From Haloarcula salina (GTDB lineage Archaea; Halobacteriota; Halobacteria; Halobacteriales; Haloarculaceae), in the NCBI RefSeq assembly GCF_010119195.1, contig NZ_WRXL01000006.1, positions 1 through 64,000 of the forward strand: DNA of 64,000 nucleotides, given 5' to 3'. Below, in pieces: positions 18,041 through 24,912 of this stretch. Made by a program: the position numbers and the translations under genes. Each line of letters starts with the position of its first letter. Within the stretch, counting starts at the first letter, position 1. The notes under the pieces are model-generated. The model did not search any database. It was not told the origin of the DNA and saw only the letters and a list, made by a program, of their open reading frames with translations.

Positions 18041-18057
18041 TATATATGTACGTATTA
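18041..18057 (-). promoter_or_regulatory. TATA-like promoter of triad C
   Basis: The minus strand reads T-T-A-A-T-A-C-G-T-A-C-A-T-A-T-A across this block, preceded by a purine-rich GAAGA that could be a BRE. The spacing fits a leaderless or near-leaderless transcript starting at the GTG at 18027. Confidence 0.45.
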
Positions 18058-18148
18058 ATCTTCGGTTGGTTAGCGTCTTGAATTGGCGTGCTATGGGCTT
18101 CTCGGCACAAAATTGGCTCCTGTCTATCGTAACAATTGAAACGATTTA

Positions 18149-18184
18149 CACACCGATCGCACTGCAGTCGTGCGATCGGGTGTG
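18149..18184. repeat. Long hairpin, 14-bp stem with one bulged base
   Basis: CACACCGATCGCAC (18149-18162) pairs with GTGCGATCGGGTGTG (18170-18184), leaving one unpaired G and a 7-nt loop. Outside it, ATTGAAA at 18135-18141 faces TTTCAAT at 18192-18198, giving a second symmetric layer. Such nested symmetry is typical of insertion-element ends, attachment sites or strong terminators; nothing in the flanks decides which. Confidence 0.5.
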
Positions 18185-18475
18185 CATTGAATTTCAATGG
18201 CTACTATAGTTTAGGGGGTTTGTTGGCGTGGATCTACGGCTCTGGAGCGTGGTGCATCAAGGCACCGCTCGGACTGTCTCTTGTTGATTTCGTCAACGCA
18301 GACGATACCACCGTTGCTAATCTCAGAGCGCCGGCTTTCAGTCCCTCAAACCGTATCCCCAGAACATAAAATACCACGCGGTTCCTGATTCATTTCGCCG
18401 ACGGACTGAATGGTCTGTCGAAACATTCAATGATCCAGGTGTGGCTGAAGTGGTGATCTGAAAAAAGGTATCGGC

Positions 18476-18637
18476 TCATCGTACTGTTATTAACTCAATT
18501 ACCGTTGGATCATCATTGAGAACTGAGATAGCTCCGAACGTATCTCCAGATTCTTGACCGAACTCCCGCTCATTGGAGACCCTACGGAGTTCCCGGGTAA
18601 TATCGACAGGGTATAATATCTTTTGAGGTTTGATTGG
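18476..18637 (-). CDS. Possible small protein of 53 residues
   Basis: An ATG at 18637 opens a frame that reads plausibly as protein (I-L-Y-P-V-D-I-T-R-E-L and later V-L-N-D-D-P-T-V-I-E-L) and ends at 18476. Base use resembles local genes, but I recognise no family. It could be a small regulator of the element or the remains of a longer gene. Confidence 0.25.
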   Translation of the reverse strand, partial: PIKPQKILYPVDITRELRRVSNEREFGQESGDTFGAISVLNDDPTVIELITVR

Positions 18638-18824
18638 CATGGTGACGTTGGTAACAACATCGCGTGGAGTCAACCTATCGACTCAAGTGATGGTGTAACT
18701 TTGGCAGACGCCGTCCTGAACAGTATCTCCTCGAACACAACGGCGTGAGTGCATTCCGTCTTCGTTGGGGTGGATTGATACCGGATACCACCATCCCGAT
18801 TCTCCTTTCGAAGCCGCGTTTTAT

Positions 18825-18847
18825 CGACCCCCGAAGGGTGCGGGGCG
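18825..18847 (+). promoter_or_regulatory. Shared promoter dyad, copy 1
   Basis: A run TTTTAT precedes CG-A-CCCC (18825-18831), which pairs with GGGG-CG (18842-18847) across a loop containing GAAGGGTG. It ends 24 nt before the ATG at 18872. Same design as at 20852, 29595, 32416, 34630 and 42014. Confidence 0.55.
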
Positions 18848-18871
18848 ACACAGTCTCCCCGCTGACTACCA

Positions 18872-19498
18872 ATGGGACATCGCGCACTCGTTGCCTACGA
18901 ACGACCGAATAGCTCGTACAACATCCACTACACGCACTGGGGCGGCCTGAATCTCAGACTCACACACGAACTCACACCACAACGGCCCTTCGGCGGCGAG
19001 AGACCGGACGACCAGCAACAGGTAACGTTCGAACAGCTCCTCGATGCAACGACAATCGACGCGATCGACACTGACGCGTTCGACCGCGAGAGCACCAACG
19101 ACCCCTCGGTTCGCCCACAGCCGATGGCCCTCGGCGTGTCCTTCGACGAACTTCTCGAAGAACACCTGAACTATCTCTCGCACGAGGCACTGTACGTCGT
19201 CAACGAAGACTTCCAGGTCACGGCCTATCGGACACACTGGTTTGGGTTACAGTACGACGCGGAGTCAGTCACCGATGAGCCAAAATGCGGGAACGGCGCT
19301 GTCCGAACCGTGCGCTGGTATAATGGCGAGCCAGTCGGTGACGGCTACGTACAGGGCGAGTTCCAGGCGCTCAAGTCCGTCGTCGGCGAGCTGGTCGACC
19401 GCGGCGTCTTCACCCGCTCGTCGGCAGTCACGTATATGGCGCAGAAACTTTCCGAGTGGACCAGCCCGACGCAGGATCTGCATATCTGGACCCCTTGA
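18872..19498 (+). CDS. DUF6735-like haloarchaeal accessory protein
   Basis: 208 residues beginning M-G-H-R-A-L-V-A-Y-E-R-P, then Y-N-I-H-Y-T-H-W-G-G-L-N-L-R-L. I associate this start with a small family on haloarchaeal plasmids and integrated elements (DUF6735, from memory). A segment E-A-L-Y-V-V-N-E-D-F-Q-V-T-A-Y-R-T-H-W-F-G-L follows near residue 105-126. No catalytic motif or membrane segment is visible. The 3' 90 bp are repeated at 20748-20838, behind the toxin-antitoxin cassette. Promoter dyad copy 1 lies directly upstream. Function unknown; the linkage suggests a role in element maintenance. Confidence 0.7.
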   Translation: MGHRALVAYERPNSSYNIHYTHWGGLNLRLTHELTPQRPFGGERPDDQQQVTFEQLLDATTIDAIDTDAFDRESTNDPSVRPQPMALGVSFDELLEEHLNYLSHEALYVVNEDFQVTAYRTHWFGLQYDAESVTDEPKCGNGAVRTVRWYNGEPVGDGYVQGEFQALKSVVGELVDRGVFTRSSAVTYMAQKLSEWTSPTQDLHIWTP

Positions 19499-19500
19499 CC
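19409..19500 (+). repeat. Direct repeat, left copy (3' end of the DUF6735-like gene)
   Basis: The last about 90 nt of the gene, from TCTTCACCCGCTCGTCGGCA to the stop codon, recur at 20748-20838 with a few substitutions. The two copies bracket the PIN/winged-helix cassette. Confidence 0.75.
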
Positions 19501-19586
19501 GGAATCGTCTGAATATCACTTTGATAGCGGATGGACAACACACCCAGTTTCTCTGCGAAGGGTAGAACGAGAGACCACGAGTTGAT

Positions 19587-20132
19587 TCAGTCGAACTCTG
19601 GAACGAAATCCTCGGCGAGTTCGTCAGCGAGTTCACGACCGGCAAGCCACGTAATTTGGTCGTCATCGATCCCGTATTTCGGAATGAGGGCTTCTGCTGC
19701 TTCGCCAAGTGGAATATCGTTCGTTACGACGATAACTCGATCAGCGGTGCCATTGCGGAGCATCTCCAGTGCCAGCCCCACGATTTCAGTATCCGCCTTT
19801 TCGATGATATCCGCTGACCGATCGCTGGAACTTGCAATGAAGTTCCGTGCCTGGTCCATCACAGTGGAGACGTCCGAGTTTGCATAGGACGGGCTTTCGG
19901 TAACTTTCATCCACCCCTCCCGTAGTGCCTCGTCGACAGCGGACTCATCAGTGGTATACGCATCGAGTGCTGGATCGCTGGTCACCTCGGCATGCACCTG
20001 TGGTGAGATCCGGAAGACGGTTTCACGTCGACGGGCTTCACGAGCGAGCGCTCGAAATCGCGTGCTTTCACGCCGACCGCAACTGATGAGGACCGACGAG
20101 TCGATGAATACGATCTCTCTGGCACGTGCCAT
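19587..20132 (-). CDS. PIN-domain protein, probable toxin
   Basis: 181 residues. The PIN start is V-F-I-D-S-S-V-L-I (8-16) with the first acidic residue D11. A second acidic cluster lies in E-K-A-D-T-E-I-V-G-L-A (about 131-141) and a third in V-I-V-V-T-N-D-I-P-L-G-E-A (about 153-165), the usual spacing of metal-binding residues in PIN ribonucleases. Typical length of the family is 130-180 residues. It lies 6 nt downstream of a winged-helix gene read in the same direction, the common antitoxin-toxin order. I infer an RNA-cleaving toxin held in check by its neighbour. Both genes face opposite to their surroundings, as expected for an inserted cassette. Confidence 0.82.
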   Translation of the reverse strand: MARAREIVFIDSSVLISCGRRESTRFRALAREARRRETVFRISPQVHAEVTSDPALDAYTTDESAVDEALREGWMKVTESPSYANSDVSTVMDQARNFIASSSDRSADIIEKADTEIVGLALEMLRNGTADRVIVVTNDIPLGEAAEALIPKYGIDDDQITWLAGRELADELAEDFVPEFD

Positions 20133-20138
20133 ACTGAC

Positions 20139-20654
20139 TCAATCCTTGACGACGGGCCGGAGTGCATCCAGAATGATGCCCGCTTCCATGGGGGTGATCT
20201 CCTGTTCACGGGACATGATCTGATGCGTCACAGTTCCGTCGACATACTCGCGAGCGTATTCGAGTGCAACGGCGAGTCCGTCCAGCCCGTGTCGATCGAG
20301 GTACGTATCGATATCGTCGTCTCGCATCCGACGAGCGATCGCCTCAACCAATTCCGGCGTGATTCGACGTTCGGCATCCCCTGCGATCAGTTGAAGATCG
20401 ATCTCGTGAGCTGTGTACTGCGCCGGTCGCCCGTCATTGGACTGTTCAATGAAACCTGCGGCTTCGAGGTCATCGACGTATTCGTAGACTGTTCGCTGCG
20501 GGAGATCGAGCGTCTCGACGATGTTCTGGACCGTCGTTTCCGGGTTGTGATGGATATAGGTGTAGATCCACGATTTACGAGGGTTCCCGAGAAGCTCGAA
20601 CGCTTCGCCCCCAGTATCGAGTAGAGTATCCGGATTTGCTTCTCGCGTTGCCAT
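20139..20654 (-). CDS. Winged-helix regulator, probable antitoxin
   Basis: 171 residues from the ATG at 20654; an upstream in-frame start at 20684 would read through the operator-like repeat and is less likely. Residues about 15-75 form a winged helix: A-F-E-L-L-G-N-P-R-K-S-W-I-Y-T-Y-I, then T-V-Q-N-I-V-E-T-L-D-L-P-Q-R-T-V-Y-E-Y and a wing with G-F-I-E-Q-S. The C-terminal half is helical and probably binds the toxin. It precedes the PIN gene by 6 nt. Autorepression through the repeat at 20666-20684 is likely. Confidence 0.78.
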   Translation of the reverse strand: MATREANPDTLLDTGGEAFELLGNPRKSWIYTYIHHNPETTVQNIVETLDLPQRTVYEYVDDLEAAGFIEQSNDGRPAQYTAHEIDLQLIAGDAERRITPELVEAIARRMRDDDIDTYLDRHGLDGLAVALEYAREYVDGTVTHQIMSREQEITPMEAGIILDALRPVVKD

Positions 20655-20665
20655 CTCTAGTAGCG

Positions 20666-20684
20666 AATTGCACACAAATTGCAA
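20666..20684 (-). promoter_or_regulatory. Candidate operator of the PIN/winged-helix pair
   Basis: AATTGCA occurs twice in direct orientation (20666-20672, 20677-20683), and TTGCA/TGCAA also form an inverted repeat with a 7-nt spacer. The site lies 12-30 nt before the regulator start codon, beside a T-T-A-T-T block that may be the TATA box. Confidence 0.45.
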
Positions 20685-20747
20685 TAAGGCTTGCTACCAT
20701 AGAATCACTACGGTACCACTGCTTTCCTTGTCGCAATTTCACGGCAT

Positions 20748-20838
20748 CTTCACCCGCTCGTCGGCAATCGCGTACATGGAGCAGAAACTCTCCGAGTGGA
20801 CCAGCCCAACGCAGGATCTGCATATCCGGACGCCCTGA
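20748..20838 (+). pseudogene. Duplicated 3' fragment of the DUF6735-like gene
   Basis: About 90 nt closely matching 19409-19500, encoding the last 30 residues of that protein (R-S-S-A-x-x-Y-M-x-Q-K-L-S-E-W-T-S-P-T-Q) and its stop. No start or promoter belongs to it. The sequence that follows runs straight into promoter dyad 5 and the next gene, so this may be the original gene end and the left copy the one restored by the incoming cassette. Confidence 0.75.
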
Positions 20839-20851
20839 CCGCGGTGTTTGT

Positions 20852-20878
20852 GTGCGCCGGCGACGAGTGCCGGCGCAC
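20852..20878 (+). promoter_or_regulatory. Shared promoter dyad, copy 5
   Basis: GTGCGCCGG (20852-20860) pairs perfectly with CCGGCGCAC (20870-20878) over a loop CGACGAGTG. A TGTTTGTG run precedes it and the ATG of the next gene is 23 nt downstream. Confidence 0.55.
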
Positions 20879-20901
20879 CTCTGAGACCGGCGTGGTTGCT
20901 A

Positions 20902-21099
20902 ATGGAAACATCGAATAGCGACAGTTCGATCCACACCGAACCGACGATAGACGAGACGGCACAGGCACTCGAACAATTCCTCGCAACACGGGCACAGACC
21001 GGGGTATCGGAACTCGTACTCGTCGGCCTGCTCCGCGAGTACGCCGACGAGATTGAAACACTGGGATACATCCCACGGTCGTGGCGAGATGACCGGTGA
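20902..21099 (+). CDS. Small acidic protein of unknown function
   Basis: 65 residues starting at the ATG 23 nt behind promoter dyad 5. A longer frame from 20848 is open but would begin inside the dyad. The second half reads E-T-A-Q-A-L-E-Q-F-L-A-T-R-A and L-V-L-V-G-L-L-R-E-Y-A-D-E-I, two amphipathic helices that could dimerise. No Cys, no membrane segment. I do not recognise the family. It stands 49 nt before the tandem GIY-YIG-like gene and is probably co-transcribed with it. Confidence 0.6.
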   Translation: METSNSDSSIHTEPTIDETAQALEQFLATRAQTGVSELVLVGLLREYADEIETLGYIPRSWRDDR

Positions 21100-21148
21100 A
21101 CCGTCGCCGGAATGCATTTCATTCCGTGACTCGTTCCCCAGATAACTG

Positions 21149-22486
21149 ATGGACGCCAACGCCGCACTGTGGCATAGCTGGCTCGAGGAAACACTGCTCC
21201 GGGATATCGCCGATCCCGACACCGACGACCCGGTTCCTCTGTTCGAGACGACTGCAGACGGCCTCCAGACGAGCGACGCGCTGGGGAGCTACAAGTGGGG
21301 GAAGAACGACGGGGAGTATCTGTATCTGCTGTACCAGCTCACCGGCGACGGGACGGATCCGACCGACGTGATTCCGGTCTACGTCGGCGAATCGTCGGAT
21401 ATCAGCACCCGTATCGGCCAACACTCCCGGAAGATTCGTTCGTCACTCCCGCTGTCGTCGTGGACTGACGACGACTCGTGGGGTAGCTTTTCGAAGTACG
21501 ACCACATCGCAGCGATTCACGAGCGGAGCGAGCGCCCGCTGTACGCCTGGATCCACGACCTCGATGAAGACACCCACGGACCGTACGGCAATCCGACCTA
21601 TCGACAGGAACTGGAAGCGAAGCTCGTGGGCCTTATTCACGGGCAAGACCGGTTCGACCGCGTGTTCGCGAACCGTGAGTTCGTTCCCAATAGCGTTCTG
21701 CAGGCGATCGGACAGGCTGGTCCAGCGTGGGTCACCGAACTCGACACCGAACAATCATCACCCGAAACCAACGACGAACTCGCTCACAAGCCAACCGTCG
21801 CGAAGGCACAGCGCTGGCGTGACTGGGTCGACCAGTATCTGCTGGCAGACCTCCAGAGCGACGACGTCGCGGACCCGATTCCGTTGTTCGAGACCGACGC
21901 GTCGAGACAAGTTGCGCTGACCGACAACCAACGGCTCAAGCGGTCGGCCCGGATCGACGAGCGCATACGCCAGGAGGGACAGCGATGTGTCGACGCCGAC
22001 GGCCTGCGAGACGACGGTTACGACGGTCTGTTGTACGTCATGTACCAGCTCGAAGCTCCAGCCGAGGAAGCGACGCCAGCGGATATCGTCCCGCGATACA
22101 TCGGCAAGGCCGAAGCCTCGGGCAAGAAACGCGACGTGAGCGCGAACTTCGAAGAGATCGCCTACGAGCGAAATAGCACTCGGAGCTTCGCCCGCTGGGG
22201 CGATGGAGACTACTGGCACGTCGGTGAGCTCTCGATGGCGTTGCTGGGTGACGACGACCGGAAATCCCACTGGGTTGACGCGCTGTTCGAACCCGAATCA
22301 CGCCGACTGCGACGCCCCACGTATCTCTGGATCAGGGCGTGGAACCCGACAGAAGACATCGGACCGTACGACCTGTCGACGACACTGGCAGCGGTCGAAC
22401 CACTCTTGATTGGCGTTGCACATGCAGCGGCTCCCGAGACGCTCCTGAACAAGGACGGCGTGCCGAGCACGGACGGGTCGGAATGA
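21149..22486 (+). CDS. Tandem GIY-YIG-like protein
   Basis: 445 residues made of two similar halves. Both begin with a W-x-x-W helix and D-P-V/I-P-L-F-E-T (about residues 30-37 and 245-252). The first then has E-Y-L-Y-L-L-Y-Q-L and V-I-P-V-Y-V-G-E-S-S-D-I-S-T-R-I-G-Q-H (about 54-93), a good GIY-YIG core, with a Glu in R-Q-E-L-E-A-K-L. The second has L-L-Y-V-M-Y-Q-L-E and I-V-P-R-Y-I-G-K-A-E but a less clear active site. Homing, repair and restriction enzymes use this fold, so DNA cleavage by the first half is possible. It shares the two-copy layout with 4314-5837 but the sequences are not obviously close. Confidence 0.7.
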   Translation: MDANAALWHSWLEETLLRDIADPDTDDPVPLFETTADGLQTSDALGSYKWGKNDGEYLYLLYQLTGDGTDPTDVIPVYVGESSDISTRIGQHSRKIRSSLPLSSWTDDDSWGSFSKYDHIAAIHERSERPLYAWIHDLDEDTHGPYGNPTYRQELEAKLVGLIHGQDRFDRVFANREFVPNSVLQAIGQAGPAWVTELDTEQSSPETNDELAHKPTVAKAQRWRDWVDQYLLADLQSDDVADPIPLFETDASRQVALTDNQRLKRSARIDERIRQEGQRCVDADGLRDDGYDGLLYVMYQLEAPAEEATPADIVPRYIGKAEASGKKRDVSANFEEIAYERNSTRSFARWGDGDYWHVGELSMALLGDDDRKSHWVDALFEPESRRLRRPTYLWIRAWNPTEDIGPYDLSTTLAAVEPLLIGVAHAAAPETLLNKDGVPSTDGSE

Positions 22487-22634
22487 CGCGCTGCTGTCGC
22501 TCAGGATCGCGGTCGGAGTGGTGGGCCTGATGGCTGAGACGATCCGTACCCTACTGTGGACATGTCCGAGCATCCCGTGGCTTCTCCCTCTCCGTTAACG
22601 GAATTCTTCACTCCCGTCCCCGTTGATGCCAGCA

Positions 22635-22955
22635 ATGGCCGAGTTCGACCCGGAGAAGTTCGAGGAGAAGTACGTCAACTATTTCGAGGAACTCGAGACG
22701 GCCTACTCGAACGCGTACCAGTCCCTCCACGGGCAGTGTGACTCCGAGATACTCCAAAGAATCGACCGGCAGATCCTTAGCGAGAGCGAACCGGTGTACG
22801 AGGGCGACGGCGACTTTCGCGTCGTACTCCCCGAGGACACCGCCGAGCGGGCGGCGTCACTCCCCGGCGACGAGGAGACAGTCAAGAGCGTGCTCAAACC
22901 CTTTACGGACGCCATCGAACAGGAACTGCAGCAGATGTTCGAGTTTGAAGAGTAA
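22635..22955 (+). CDS. DUF5783 family protein
   Basis: 106 residues from the ATG at 22635 (M-A-E-F-D-P-E-K-F-E-E-K-Y). The start, the Y-F-E-E-L-E-T-A-Y helix and the E-S-E-P-x-Y-E-G-D-G-x-F motif (about 54-63) match the DUF5783 family as I know it from haloarchaea. The protein is acidic, soluble and mostly helical. Its function is not known. It follows the tandem GIY-YIG-like gene by about 150 nt; a GTTAAC-centred palindrome (CCGTTAACGG) lies some 40 nt upstream. Confidence 0.8.
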   Translation: MAEFDPEKFEEKYVNYFEELETAYSNAYQSLHGQCDSEILQRIDRQILSESEPVYEGDGDFRVVLPEDTAERAASLPGDEETVKSVLKPFTDAIEQELQQMFEFEE

Positions 22956-23044
22956 AGCCCGCTTCTGGGATAGAATCGAACAGTGGCTCATCTTGCGGAC
23001 AGGGTTACCACAGTGGCGAACTAGACAGAAGCGCTTTGTAATAG

Positions 23045-23060
23045 TATCTCTATAGAGATA
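23045..23060. promoter_or_regulatory. Perfect 16-bp palindrome, candidate operator
   Basis: TATCTCTATAGAGATA is its own reverse complement. It lies 45 nt before the ATG of the HTH gene and contains a TATA core, so a dimeric repressor bound here would block the promoter. Autorepression is the rule for AbiE-type antitoxins, which fits. Confidence 0.6.
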
Positions 23061-23104
23061 ATTAAGGACCATCCAACTGACGTGACTCAGAGGCCACCAT
23101 TCCA

Positions 23105-23794
23105 ATGACAGAATTACTGGATTCCACAGCCGCAAAGATCGTATTAGCAGCCAAGCGTGGCGACTCTATCAATCGTATTGCGAACAAGATTGACGTCTCG
23201 TACTCCTGGGTATACGACTGGATCGAGCGTCTCGAAGAGGCTGAAATTATCGCTATTACAGATAACGGAATTCAGATCGTCGATCACGAGATGCGCCAGC
23301 AATACGCCGAGATGATGGGGGCGGTGTGTCGTCGTGACACCTCCTCACAGGAGGATGCATACGTAATCCCGCATTTCGCTGGCATGGAGTTCGCGTACAC
23401 AGAGATCGACGCAGCGTACGTCTGGACACACGGCGGCTACCAGATCGCTCGGAGTCACGACGACTACCCGATCTTTATCGAGGTACACGACAGGGATCTC
23501 GAGCGGTGGATCGCGTTCTTCCAGCAGTTCGGCCTCGATACGACAATCGGCGAACGGCCAGATGCCGACGATATCGACGGGAACATCCACTATGTGCTGT
23601 TTCCGGAAACCGATGGTATCGAGACCGACTGGGTCGATGGCAACCCCGTCATCCCGCTGGACGACGCCGTGGACCAGATGATTGACCACCGGTCGGCCTA
23701 CGAGCCTGCACTGGAGCAGATCGCCGACGAGTACGACATCGACATCGACGCCACCCACCACGGCACAGCGAGTGCGGACGGATCGGTGCGATAG
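23105..23794 (+). CDS. HTH protein, AbiEi-like antitoxin
   Basis: 229 residues. The first 60 form a helix-turn-helix: T-A-A-K-I-V-L-A-A-K-R-G-D-S-I-N-R-I-A-N and then I-D-V-S-Y-S-W-V-Y-D-W-I-E-R-L-E as recognition region. The rest is acidic and unassigned. One base after its stop codon begins a nucleotidyltransferase gene, the arrangement of type IV (AbiE-like) toxin-antitoxin pairs, with a perfect palindrome upstream for autoregulation. The partner of such toxins normally represses its own operon and neutralises the toxin. The assignment rests on order and domains, not on close similarity to AbiEi. Confidence 0.7.
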   Translation: MTELLDSTAAKIVLAAKRGDSINRIANKIDVSYSWVYDWIERLEEAEIIAITDNGIQIVDHEMRQQYAEMMGAVCRRDTSSQEDAYVIPHFAGMEFAYTEIDAAYVWTHGGYQIARSHDDYPIFIEVHDRDLERWIAFFQQFGLDTTIGERPDADDIDGNIHYVLFPETDGIETDWVDGNPVIPLDDAVDQMIDHRSAYEPALEQIADEYDIDIDATHHGTASADGSVR

Positions 23795-23795
23795 A

Positions 23796-24509
23796 ATGAG
23801 CCTTCCCGAGCGCCAGTCAGAGCTCGTCGAGACGCACCGCGCGGTACAGGAAGCCGGGTTACCGTACGTTCTCGTCGGTGGGTGGGCGGTTTCCGCGTTC
23901 CAGACACGATTCACGACCGACATCGACACCGTGGTTCCGGGGACGGCACTCGACGACTACGATTCGCTTCTCAGTGAGCTCGGCTACCAGAAGCGATTCG
24001 AGACGGAGGTCTCGAACGAGTACGAGGGTCGGATGATCCAGTACAGGAAGCCAGTGGGGGATAACGAAGTCACGTTCGAGGCGCTCGTCGACGCGATGGG
24101 CTGTCGACAGACCGACGCTGAGTGGTCGTATCGGTATCTCCACGAATACAGCATTGTCGAGTCTATCGATATTTCCGGAGACCTCGAAGGACGCATTCCG
24201 GAGCCTGCACTTCTGTTCGCGATGAAACTTCACAGTGGACGGAAGGCTGATACACGCGACCTCGTCGTCATCAGTACGCGCGCGGAACTCGATCGCATCG
24301 CGCGCCATGTCCATCGCGGCGATCCCCAGAAGCTTGGCAAACAGATCGAGGTCGTACTGGACCGACTCCGACAAGATGGGTTCGAGGACTCGTTCAAGGG
24401 CGTGTTCCGACAGGAAGAGCTACCGGCGACAGCGGTCAGTGACCTCGTTTCGTTCCTGTCCAGCCAGCGAGACAGACTCGTAGACGACGAAAGCGACGAC
24501 ACGAATTGA
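23796..24509 (+). CDS. Nucleotidyltransferase, AbiEii-like toxin
   Basis: 237 residues from the ATG directly behind the HTH stop codon. It has the DNA polymerase beta-type nucleotidyltransferase signature: Y-V-L-V-G-G-W-A-V (24-32) followed by R-F-T-T-D-I-D (38-44), with the two metal-binding Asp in D-I-D. A third acidic residue may lie in V-T-F-E-A-L-V-D. L-L-F-A-M-K-L near 144 followed by K-A-D-T-R-D-L matches the KLxAxxxRxxxRDxxD-type block of DUF1814/AbiEii proteins. AbiE toxins transfer nucleotides to RNA and stop growth on phage attack; the same is inferred here. Confidence 0.78.
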   Translation: MSLPERQSELVETHRAVQEAGLPYVLVGGWAVSAFQTRFTTDIDTVVPGTALDDYDSLLSELGYQKRFETEVSNEYEGRMIQYRKPVGDNEVTFEALVDAMGCRQTDAEWSYRYLHEYSIVESIDISGDLEGRIPEPALLFAMKLHSGRKADTRDLVVISTRAELDRIARHVHRGDPQKLGKQIEVVLDRLRQDGFEDSFKGVFRQEELPATAVSDLVSFLSSQRDRLVDDESDDTN

Positions 24510-24510
24510 C

Positions 24511-24577
24511 GGCTTTGTTGAGACCCTCAATCGGTGAGAGGTTTCAGCCGTCCTGCTGAATATAGGGCGCATATCGT
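24511..24577 (+). repeat. Insertion-element end relic, copy 1
   Basis: About 65 nt from GGCTTTGTTGAGACCCTCAA to GAATATAGGGCGCATATC. A clearly related copy in the same orientation lies at 34081-34145, and a shorter one at 32276. I associate the GCTTTGTTGAAACCC start with haloarchaeal insertion-sequence ends, from memory. No transposase is present. Confidence 0.5.
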
Positions 24578-24656
24578 CTATACGTGTAATGGAATAGTAG
24601 AATCAGGACAGGCACAGCAAGAATATTGTTTCGATAAATGCATATTCGAATACATA

Positions 24657-24911
24657 ATGGCACAATACCCAGACTTGGCTGAATTAGATAAGCTCTGGCC
24701 AGACGAGGGCTATGCGGTAATTATTGCGGATCAGTTTAAGCCACCAGATAGTGATGACTTTGTCAATGTGTTGAGTCAGTTTAATAATCCAGATTTTGAG
24801 GTCCCCTCCCCGAAACCGGGATACTCCTATTGGGTTCACGATGCTGATGGGAACTCGTATTCCCGAGAAACGTGGCAAAAATACAAACAAAAAGTCGGTG
24901 ATCCTGACTAA
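24657..24911 (+). CDS. Unrecognised 84-residue protein of an AT-rich pair
   Basis: The ATG at 24657 gives M-A-Q-Y-P-D-L-A-E-L-D-K-L-W-P; an upstream in-frame ATG at 24534 would begin inside the insertion-end relic and is unlikely. The C-terminus has P-G-Y-S-Y-W-V-H-D-A-D-G-N-S-Y-S-R-E-T-W. No family is recognised. The next gene starts one base after its stop, so the two form a pair. Their low GC and higher Lys, Asn and Ile content differ sharply from the flanking genes, which points to separate acquisition. Confidence 0.55.
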   Translation: MAQYPDLAELDKLWPDEGYAVIIADQFKPPDSDDFVNVLSQFNNPDFEVPSPKPGYSYWVHDADGNSYSRETWQKYKQKVGDPD

Positions 24912-24912
24912 G

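Larger units (their letters stand above)
18058..18871. other. Junction region between defence island and accessory element
   Basis: About 810 nt with no solid gene. It contains the long imperfect hairpin at 18149-18184, a weak minus-strand ORF at 18476-18637 and the first copy of the shared promoter dyad at 18825-18847. An ORF at 18136-18369 runs through the hairpin and has no recognisable product. The gene content and style change here, so this may be one edge of the integrated element. Confidence 0.45.

Noticed and set aside
18136-18369. 77-codon frame through the long hairpin
   Set aside because: It starts inside the outer arm of the hairpin and crosses the stem, so its openness reflects the repeat rather than a gene.
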